This document shows, in pieces, positions 62,601-64,000 of a stretch of DNA of 64,000 nucleotides. Source of the DNA: Onchidella celtica (taxonomy: Eukaryota; Mollusca; Gastropoda; Systellommatophora; Onchidiidae); assembly GCA_963931925.1 (NCBI GenBank), contig OZ007580.1:1406501-1470500 (forward strand). The letters are read 5' to 3'. The notes under the pieces are model-generated. The model had not been told where the DNA came from, did no database searches, and saw only the letters and a program-made list of their open reading frames with translations. The translations under genes and the position numbers were made by a program. Position 1 is the stretch's first letter. Each line of letters begins with the position of its first letter.

Positions 62601-63973
62601 TCAGTGTAAGTTCTGTTCATTTCTTTTGTAGGTGAAAACGTGGACGAGTGGGTTATCTTTTCTGTGTTTGTTTCGCTGTAAGTGTTTGTAGACAATTTAC
62701 CGGCATTATCTTGTGCCTGTTTTGTTTCGTTATTCCGTGCCCTGAAACTCTCACATTCCACTCTGGGAAATTTGGTGTAGTTTTTGTCTGCTTTCGATAT
62801 CAAGGTATTTTTGACGGCGCGGCTATCATGGTCTACGGTCTCCTGCTCCCTCTCGCTTCCCCCGCAGCCATGTTTATTTGTGTCTGTCTTTCCAATTTTC
62901 TCTTCTTTAGCCTTTCTATGGTCAACTTTCTCATCATAGGAATCCTCCGATTCATCCGAACTCCCCGGTGCGTCGTCGTCTTCTTCCTCCTCATCCTCCT
63001 CCGTATCATCATCGTCTTTATCATTTCTGTCATCAACATCATCACTGCTTCCCTCAATGTCTGCATCATCGTCGTCATCTTCTTCTTCCTCATTATCTCC
63101 ATAATTATCGTTTTTTTTAAACTCCTGTTTCTCTCGGTCGCGCCTTGCAAATGCCCTGGCTCTGTCGCTAGTGAACTTGACGTAATCAGCTGAAGGATAG
63201 ACGCCACCTTCTCCATTGCCATCTGAAGACTCGTTGCTACTGGAAATGGAATACCGCCTGACGATTCTTCTGCTCTCGAAATATTCCACCTCTCTATCAG
63301 CCATTTTCTGCTCATCCACCACCGGCAGGCTTGAGTCTGTACTGATGGTTTTCTCATTGGGCATGTACTCAGACAACCTGCTGGAGCCAACTTTCCCGCA
63401 CTTCTCCCGCTTGGTGTTGAGCAAATTCTTGATGTGGACCTTCTCCACACAGACCGTTTGCTTGCGGATGTGTCCTCCAAGTTCGCTCGTCTCCCTCTTC
63501 AGACGACTAGAAACAAAGGAGCGACTTCGAAAAGAAGCAGACTTTGAGCATTTATCTTCAGCGGAGGCAGATGGGCGAAGTTTTGGACGGAGGACAGTAC
63601 ATTTATTCTTGTCTAGAAAACGTATCTCCATAGCCTCCCATTTGGGTGCGTCAGTCAGGCACTCCGATAAATCTATTGGATAAGCCAACTCTCTGAAATC
63701 TTCCGATGGGACTCGCTCAGAACACTTAGCCAATTGATGTGATTGCTTCTGGCTCGATGGACTTGTAAACGACACCGATGTCTGTGCCGGGCTCGTTTTC
63801 CCATGTCGGTCCTTAGGGGAGAATTCGGCCTCAGAGGTGGCTTGTCCCCTCAGCGACTGACTGCTGCTTCGCCTCTGTCGTTTACTGGAAGAAGTGGTCG
63901 ATGGAGTTGTCCTTCCTGGGAGCATCAGCGAACGCGAGGTTTGAGACACATCTTCATCCTGCTTCCATGACAT
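41609..63973 (-). CDS. Giant single-exon protein of 7,454 residues, unknown function
   Basis: One uninterrupted reading frame of 22.4 kb. The ATG at 63971-63973 has a good context (GCC ATG), but the frame is still open to the window edge (27 more bases), so an upstream exon is possible. I recognise no catalytic or named domain. The protein is Ser/Thr/Lys/Glu/Gln-rich and probably largely disordered. It has an acidic tract at residues about 287-346, six 10-residue repeats at about 2538-2598 and forty 7-residue repeats at 6323-6602. Many short basic clusters occur, the last being RWKHAVKRILPFGKR near the C-terminus. Short helix-like islands are scattered through it, for example DDEVARYKQIALQILMHRKM and RSMMSRCIKSKNFKHYVQNL. 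Motifs of the type VQ(T/S/A/C)(D/E) or TQT recur. There is no signal peptide or membrane segment. Complete absence of stops over this length is itself proof of selection on coding. A scaffold or cytoskeletal role is a guess. Confidence 0.93.
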   Translation of the reverse strand: MSWKQDEDVSQTSRSLMLPGRTTPSTTSSSKRQRRSSSQSLRGQATSEAEFSPKDRHGKTSPAQTSVSFTSPSSQKQSHQLAKCSERVPSEDFRELAYPIDLSECLTDAPKWEAMEIRFLDKNKCTVLRPKLRPSASAEDKCSKSASFRSRSFVSSRLKRETSELGGHIRKQTVCVEKVHIKNLLNTKREKCGKVGSSRLSEYMPNEKTISTDSSLPVVDEQKMADREVEYFESRRIVRRYSISSSNESSDGNGEGGVYPSADYVKFTSDRARAFARRDREKQEFKKNDNYGDNEEEEDDDDDADIEGSSDDVDDRNDKDDDDTEEDEEEEDDDAPGSSDESEDSYDEKVDHRKAKEEKIGKTDTNKHGCGGSEREQETVDHDSRAVKNTLISKADKNYTKFPRVECESFRARNNETKQAQDNAGKLSTNTYSETNTEKITHSSTFSPTKEMNRTYTDNVRGKTSCKTMSSRTHEGSLRNAGAPSQGEQSIIGPGFPTHNAARSACLDVKKTPSEDKTRSVSPVKTGKERREHEHKLGQSQQEIDDSSNKSKSNQSSCLILTDDEVARYKQIALQILMHRKMHAQMNGRVASHKPVPKKSSESWNWKKKRSHSCKKLHKALHPKQADCGTSEASTNSKAGGLDRNRFWTPKRIKNQIEKHKNRLNKAKTSSLDRGWNKMKQDSVTTQTKSSGLKRAASELTKWKKPSDKHNAVDNSLLTPEMSTFKYSKTSVTPNSQISSRWKGKGGGDKSRSGACSAAKTDPLNQSRRAFSAVSQRASSPIVKKPPDKTIPKSPFEQSRWKRNAPHKFTTDLGSLQDEKIQSKKEDALNLQVCEPGNGAGENIGFREKRILPRVFTSSGSTNSQTSQKSHTAPNSRNSDKIKPTQGSSGSSGTKLWSARSKEKNGRFRRNFSSADKFDHLSQDTTRGSTSSVTDSKQWFKDSAVQADLGEQGVSSSHCLKPSEDKAKQTAQHTTKSEPPSSYLELLQNILRSPSARAAQALGVFLQQPDTGQVQESDNDVTVDQIIRSYQEIFNELKVMSCKETLQKSILSHVKPDICEGKRDDFLTTSLTNKPKISGSENYLGNLHQRSNGGITECWNATADHSSPSRVQPMSIADKLSQCGSNGSLTNGGPVMSDVQQNRAHFQDAGRKQQKVKQTSRSVKNRGVPNTGALQNTQMKETGWLKRFQPRGKKQHLTQKFNSWPRGSTQTTANSGSKETSEEQLLYGNGTAFKHTKSVSSTQGKIVAATDVKTGHRQKNSHSSMVADVGVQSDLEELSQSRKFCREVRRRFQPVPKDTESSTSHKSIPRYQFHTSSSRQKLNMSASSDHITQTKSGTAPKLCRSYQHSLQKRPSTPIARKGRVFIYQTSTNGGAFDIPICELRSNSDSRPTPTHTQQVNKDQPLHSNYKYLVRVNQDLHKDSSTPSLSSTHSEPPNKRTFGEKPTISKSHSRILTRRNILPRCQPSSSGNISTQSGFSGAFSEAGDVQNFLSEDKLTQVSQAAMWKVDDLMPTVFQSNERYEKLLRSLHGTGITCSATEAISMLQECPAITIIAPQACLNISPIKEPRGPQNVFNSVGQPDDSKSLDEQTDHKKLHLTGKMTEPTTCLPKKDAKVSYSDQGMTSRCFRSKIVHTKPQAAPIQKAALTGRLSFSKPSTGPFANSRAAARSNSEQWKKARPISENVLQANSFKPDLAKLRQTVQPGTVKSPSVGLKECSRLRFIKKSRSVDFVTAETSRTEQCRQQHTQKPVDVFKPCKLSQRNLQHNLPHCHDQMTQLQEKMTKKPTTFHSKVDSYVSEHINVGVPNRKILSDSLSPLMAPWGKPEPLDVRNVRPEIGESQTSRIVIPVKEKKCGTQFQAAFTPFIGIHGNIVYTKQCCSDHNVKASRAVNAPAKTTESKLSVADIVPPPRMRKPLDFAIGSRVVGVEPSAPESEHFPGVNITNVITKGSSKSDSNLLYRKQDMNKNVTATHQDTLTKSTVKVDGKHDHTRQVSDRIVQSAKHTGRQSRSLEKLHANTGPVGIQAQKDTKKKICAPAELNSALISVNVYKSDLEIPDRGQKQGRNKDEHTTVAAETISKVNSEVKNIGELVQNECDPTNFKSEKGNTQLITLKEANIITSPRKEDRLDQFKIESFMSEKKQIYSPRQKSHISEDESETSEGGSLFALRKHAVANTCEMILRQSRNTASATDNEQRLLRDDSPEKPVDIYDCDGQTRPRVSDMVLVFEADGLPKCQREILRNAETQDKDGKLLQTVEGPALEHAKNEEIKEISPICVGPFVTEVENPAGKNSDAHSLWEDRMPWSPGRQGSGAWTKIQTELNVEKFKQIPTSPNLHIPFNQQSEANVDTTVLFGCRSQQAQTTNIVQDRREEFTPKPVLRKTSMRSEHPFVDSTDLHESPQTGRISNITPSAASRTLTVSYALNTEVSIKKRTAGTHKKSADIDKSDQSSQVTQQLELQHAPESPCATAEDDTRSSNKQQPVSSSPFKPSSVSQSLNQHKNVSLKHARKGLPSQHSKDHALVSVSESIGDKVSGPKRENTGRCPASQQWTGPCPASQQWTGPCPASQQWTGPCPASQQWTGPCPASQQWTGPCPASQQWKMKFASPSSPTSEAGYASSTDSKSPLSTPCMQGRNGQISISEDSEHDGNFRTGSVCGALGKICFNPRHQELKRNEGILAPEDIEAVERDLKDVDDEVLDLSPDGTDWEVDGAANDVTVSPNERNIRNKHPRGERHKFHRRFSYQHEIKDPKGSTYKDGVVTNTVQRYGTEKPFEHSAVIPNTDRQTKSGECNIDTRVTNNMNQLNIWTDSQFENKVWESRQTSRNVLDGTDKASLYGRLKDQTPPAMATTQAIADNREIFFEGNIAPTSPTRNQHSNMKEFSSVKAVKNVFKFEHRQVYTNGRDVVSKSKFAAQSVQSEPAMSTCREGEYHSTDSSDDLLNVSSDSALDHYTFTKVRPRSKCYPNVSQEIKSILQNFGQSFQKKRLPSHESSYSCEMQEKRRLKSNNESPAHQRAQGKDTDSAFCIVRRTDETAGKPIRSQGSGQPRMIKYQLDSLSHSKKLRRATDDYEFDSQSPENTAQSLIKETSVEMDTRYLGSPVTQLAETTGSHTISGATTESAGTQTSNMWRPLSSYSTPDSSQESDTILCHTCTSVCCSSTCTSIEKQATNNFSGHSVASTSSLSVELVGHWQPLEKEDFLLKDQIESGALDETINARLPRKEDTFILHSSSRGVRVAGSLDEANTITSSQMKTENGVHRHSVVGDCAEHKHVRASGKDKQLQGRRISMTEVSRCCTEEKEISICPYSHQEISGDQPVENTQTGQNLQGPSTCALTVVSNTFVADTNVETSLKQTHEEDISTQRHVSTENNISKESNISREKSGEKNTRGDNFAKKIHGKYNTQGDDYGQKSKTQFFPAIEDLEKKQNALVETPIWMCSCKEPIRETHDFQKPLNLKRSSVKDSTVQTTMFPQMLYASCQISATVQTEETPVKSLTVTDKSCMTKDLHDCVADDAMKVKTSHYQDKKHYTRESEEKSIQCDIPDSCKQIKQQDTRSVQKTAMPVHSSSQTASGDKWSPRKMSRSPQMTVSRLEYHPPPDVDEEHETSYQNSNYSNDGEGLLASCPDHEPNKLSTSESPSECKRAIDSLDHSPKLKDRKLTDEKLSPSRPRRCLTRNLTKNAYLQKMAMENLELFLKSVRPMHTDRLSPSTSPPKKPRAWHESHLAKSLPESSINCQLSGNSTPTLRSYRDFHNPIFLESSCPCGFIIEETPRRAYSAFDTICLNNENLSCSKMNTTRVVNPRTPIASAPVWPTNQFVMNRNKFEETRMNQTYLNKGSEAFLTFSNYPNMPEKNMGPGRTSFDLMHESDAYFYRQNQDRISKPMDFFPMSADVCNGARRNDTEFTSPLPFRTQPTLSPLQESHEYSYTAPDKCSHNIPHPTGTNTVNPLLSRHRSPQKLRNEFAQICTCDRAYPFLSSSACSGRQEVPSPRSVSPASPIQPNLSAILSRLKHPYSTDHDRSWYENVLTPDFSAFDFIKSFDKSNVHEKPEASNVQKPCAFTEEEIVSFFGEDQQEPNNCRRNGSDPLLKPLNVSCQKGSSGLENGHLNVFPTEESDNIIQFNNAGPNNMNYENLSPQCGFFTPFTDFTTMKIVDRRNNLCADPILKYNNLDSPPAKRGNAISCLDIDFMFGDPTNEEKKVLDCHDTSPQALADRKLSQHVQIESCRESERQEQGVKSTSPTCWQTEATVEGMTSLSPTGWAPLHFSGSKSVEEQNSVHFKAHEAADTKTCINNGFPFDGPEACKLRQKDNWSIEHKYGAKSPHLNESLASNTPGVSHNADHARTDIFNGWGRENTDGHTVLEKEHIKPNSTNNSLSSSMEIKAVLFGRDGQDCTTEESLPINSSSNISFANDSANSSNITSPTLCSSSLLCSETPLLSKDIRASTETKPEPILQTRTWSRGEKGRHHREEPTDLRQSILKTVTALTSHFLNIFNELRGGLQKPHRTSCLRTRRIPRQIGRCQKLSKSRFVNVKRSHQGSRYKTGLGNDRFGHRNPYCLHRNMNFHSHRKPKHSNNTASFRATSRTLGLRPPYTSSNTSIETQRYFMAARCRRGQKLVTYHCPRKLSDVGTDTSSTNHYTEYTRLPITSEASSQTCQQMIAENRNSACQESHTKQLGNSHNCSPVKDTAGIFVFPDKGQDSLGAVQKEPELFDEAGAEGWQTRPEVLFNRDFLSRSVPDFLFNLNRDRFIEPTLPYLPTFVIFLCDQYRIPVSPDVTSCEKPAHATDAMEMKIAQSLTPTTTERIKQEGPKLSDVKDDVNEASSEEIHKCITKGFMALQRDDNTERAEHVSDASEKENSTESNIKESADLEEPEVVFQTKIYEQDYDGGIHEVVFLTRDLDVSWSADLNEPQKDLPELITQCRAPRGTSKSPLIFSRCQSQCPDYNFTAVTGQGNYTLAQSPFSLPNRPGDNSSKIGNCSDSDTHNTSENTREQKLECQTRKEETLGQTAQSTKQAHQARQRKHLGLYGLGCDPAIDREQASFRKTRDTSVNIDRSSNLSSEEKVDKPESHRRDLAGGMNARTHTFSHHGYDERFNNILVESTPLSEMLTEFNEVPQNGSCRVRGSGQERESGRLDEDYEPDTCEELLSLWTEMQDTTTSKIIPRNALCFSSRTSSVSDISLSFSEKLRKSDFDPLKSQSVSSSSTVATQTLRTAEKYPSWCVTEVLDGYDLSISPSSTLIEHFRDNHGCYMDNIGAIASVNRQFRRPYSAPIMKSCFTQTECTAGVFYHQSVPKVQVPSTAQIRSMMSRCIKSKNFKHYVQNLVDTRLKRTLSSMVSPRNDSQDIRARQFVKYSSPTANSDIEQALKHFLILDYASENPSKRFSPFMEDKSQDFPSNTECQMPSLFLPKMMHMKNRRQKKIRTKKPSQIVNIEQRIAENKNHTRASKHKQVLNPDGSYLRRKTVCQSNCKRFARDSDFKYTDYYWGNDQSDSITTSAEKDFATRSCSSMEANIIIRYPETKMPYCPPVSTTPSPWLGADFGHFIEDGFGKFQHSVDELRSCSSGSSSQSCCTNFAKQSCSSSRLDIGQRLKMEQSVSSHDDMCQHFSKSSFKETAGRTFTATDSSRVRTRERETWSSAGSRVQPRDNSKHKHKVTPADLFDDHVNSRISQNLLGRRTCEKFPSMSVQRKIPVAAETVGKIDTQIYSPRVRKIFPKQLSGLNKTPQSTKLGSSSVCSEDENQTLRLSNPNKMKNGGASPVVKTRLERDHGHTQPFHLRPQRDQNDSENGNKEIISEKYVQWETQKIQGDSVQNNVCIPICRPEMVDESLNTDAISEFPTANIKKSKDSADMSSSSSIKCDYGGLKDVLSMESKVIWKHLTQLEKSYEHCKICRKRYKAILDISKMAGKTEQDALNSEAIDSDRTPHAAKEIMKKMVLSTSVASDNVVARKLNNDKYLEQHFKRENDAREDLESVLDAIIRVKCDEKDNQGIYLAGDPLRLNCLHSSASSQKARSNTQVGKDDNTIEAKSKNLQDKTPVALDTPELMKTLEDREECVQSQTVNNGNLGFFQTHDDFGDEKSQRNTNEMRIPESSTITDDIEEQNSDPDSRTSVKPEIVNRSAASIKYCTDKKASIQAETGVNHKRLAPERPQTKCGPSFSSKDSSSKTAEETSTSPGSGKSANLLYGKIAESKHYTSPIMANFKVRNELSEDPSSEPQADIWIEKLCNILKEMHHVFPEPVRSQGYVTSHTSCHRFYSSSSPNSAHTRHSEFPVTKTNQGKTFDSQDSDTITTRFVNAVIHKQSHSGQHESSNFETFCSIDDGDSHSGNNMMTAPHNTLIAPLSMVTAPHNMVTTPPNLVTAPHNLVTTPPNLVTAPHNMVTTPPNLVTAPHNLVTAPHNLVAAPPNLVTAPRNMVTTPPNLVTAPHNLVTTPPNLVTAPHNMVTTPPNLVTAPHNLVTAPHNLVTAPPNLVTAPPNLVTAPPNLVTAPHNLVTASPNLVTAPSNLVTAPHNMVTAPPNLKTAPHNLVTAPHNLKTAPHNLVTASPNLVTASHNLVRAPHNLVTASHKLVTPQPNLVTAPPNLVTAPHNLVTAPHNLVIAPHNIVTAPGPQEGQLIHSSNLRPNTQCGLKAVVQSPIYAEDSISAGKISLHLEKIDQTLPGDDENGISGAATIIEQQPSTSWADYTVNTSKINIQNKEGSRFPDGHFEGRHEYAPKNRRLVRPVPRHRARVGCSQKRDVNSRKSGQDKKLDAFHFENDLSDNKYVYQKETLSATNSDAKINEISPRTQEMDENKSNTYEEFQDTPGQPRSTLSEPCELVERSFSPTEHHHGHFTVKCDQLTGGDEPITGEKVNRYHRIRHSSLGIRSIRRRVHVGKYTSMTNLGQHTLLNKSFNAPIVPDTISHAYKRKSPISQKAMSPSEYETTPKTLLCQTITQSPSYGHHECRTSLINEQPTANKVLPSTCEHSQLESTGTCNIRTAERLFTEQSTGNIQIVNELTNSSVTERTSKSSPCPAPVGEISHPTQSLADRHSFSNINCIANTAVTPETGVYHKLPGISLTTHTVSAPVQTAEKYKQENPENESKGIAEQKAKVFLWAQCRDKEGSTSCDVVGRVCQSASSRQFELRPHQTDDKPSLNEPGTREKYWKAQSTTQKSLWSIVQQKTKGSTVRDSAGHGRTTPGTTNCREIMNQMSPQTAQVSVERNKTDQPEGTKNPQEPLKFLKESPNSIRKVEIPKPFAGHPERKTGTLARVKHQISGDQEMRHLKTRKEKTGMPTYNQPAGRAIVKQKKGIPVLESNDSEDPSGMVTNLEECKSKNGHTLVHSTDTTQSGFLNVSSQSLEIPVDIYTVPLHRQASPYKKKKKFKEVPTRTVVISGPVRNLSLAVHRHSDSVAVVPRVENIQMDARVNEVADEGRQRELSAYATSSPRPVPRWKHAVKRILPFGKRATAEEKEKTAQPIHT
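44168..45007 (-). repeat. 21-bp coding repeat: forty 7-residue units (NLVTAPH/NMVTTPP)
   Basis: Within the giant frame, residues 6323-6602. Forty consecutive units of consensus N-(L/M)-V-T-(A/T)-P-(H/P) have no length change. Units such as NMVTTPP and NLVTAPH alternate in places (higher-order period of two). Variants such as NLKTAPH, KLVTPQP and NLVRAPH lie near the C-terminal end. The opposite strand is also open across the array, as expected for a 21-bp unit. Confidence 0.97.
56181..56360 (-). repeat. 30-bp coding repeat: six 10-residue units (TGPCPASQQW)
   Basis: Six head-to-tail 30-bp copies within the giant frame. Copies 1-5 on the + strand are identical, and the copy at 56331-56360 differs at a few bases (TGRCPASQQW). 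Near-identity implies very recent expansion or homogenisation. Each unit brings a Cys and a Trp, residues otherwise rare in this protein. Confidence 0.97.
62935..63115 (-). other. Acidic tract of the giant protein
   Basis: Residues about 287-346 are mostly Asp and Glu (EEEEDDDDD, DDDDTEEDEEEEDDD), with interspersed Ser as in SSDDVDD and GSSDESEDS, possible CK2 sites. Such tracts occur in chromatin- and microtubule-associated proteins; no function can be assigned. Confidence 0.9.
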
Positions 63974-64000
63974 GGCGACACGGTTCTTCCGCAGCTGCCA

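Noticed and set aside
62648..63683. Overlapping plus- and minus-frame open stretches of 155-215 codons
   Set aside because: They lie entirely within the giant frame; the hydrophobic plus-strand one is the complement of the acidic tract.

Overview
The window is eukaryotic nuclear DNA, most likely from a mollusc or another lophotrochozoan. Exons are short and separated by kilobase introns with good GT/AG signals, non-LTR retrotransposons and short inverted-repeat elements are common, and microsatellites and minisatellites are abundant. The species cannot be named from the sequence.

Positions 1 to about 31,830 (+ strand) hold the 3' end of a PIX-type Rho guanine nucleotide exchange factor gene (ARHGEF7/ARHGEF6, beta-PIX/alpha-PIX family). 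Four phase-matched exons (3576-3668, 27693-27765, 29305-29359, 29911-30033) encode the GIT-binding helix, a linker and the C-terminal coiled coil. The 24-kb intron after the first exon contains a candidate 42-nt cassette exon (5861-5902) and two candidate alternative terminal exons (16645-16835 and 24500-24561). All three are phase-compatible with the upstream exon, so the gene may make several C-termini. The same introns carry a LINE interrupted by a second, oppositely oriented LINE (9.6-14.4 kb, 12-bp target-site duplication), a 265-bp Tc1-like MITE, two diverged copies of another inverted-repeat element, and a solo LTR with a 5-bp target duplication.

Positions about 31.8-41.6 kb hold no convincing gene. 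They lie between two convergent transcription units and are rich in tandem repeats: an 18-bp array, a 73-bp array, a 2.35-kb array of 26-bp units, a degenerate ~28-bp array and a possible LTR fragment.

Positions 41,609-63,973 (- strand) are one uninterrupted reading frame of 7,454 codons, still open at the window edge. It encodes a giant, mostly low-complexity, Ser/Thr/Lys/Glu-rich protein that I do not recognise. It has an acidic tract, six near-identical 10-residue repeats, forty 7-residue repeats, and scattered VQ(T/S/A/C)(D/E) or TQT motifs resembling dynein-light-chain (LC8) ligands. This is the most unusual object in the window. The two genes show no evident functional link beyond convergent placement.
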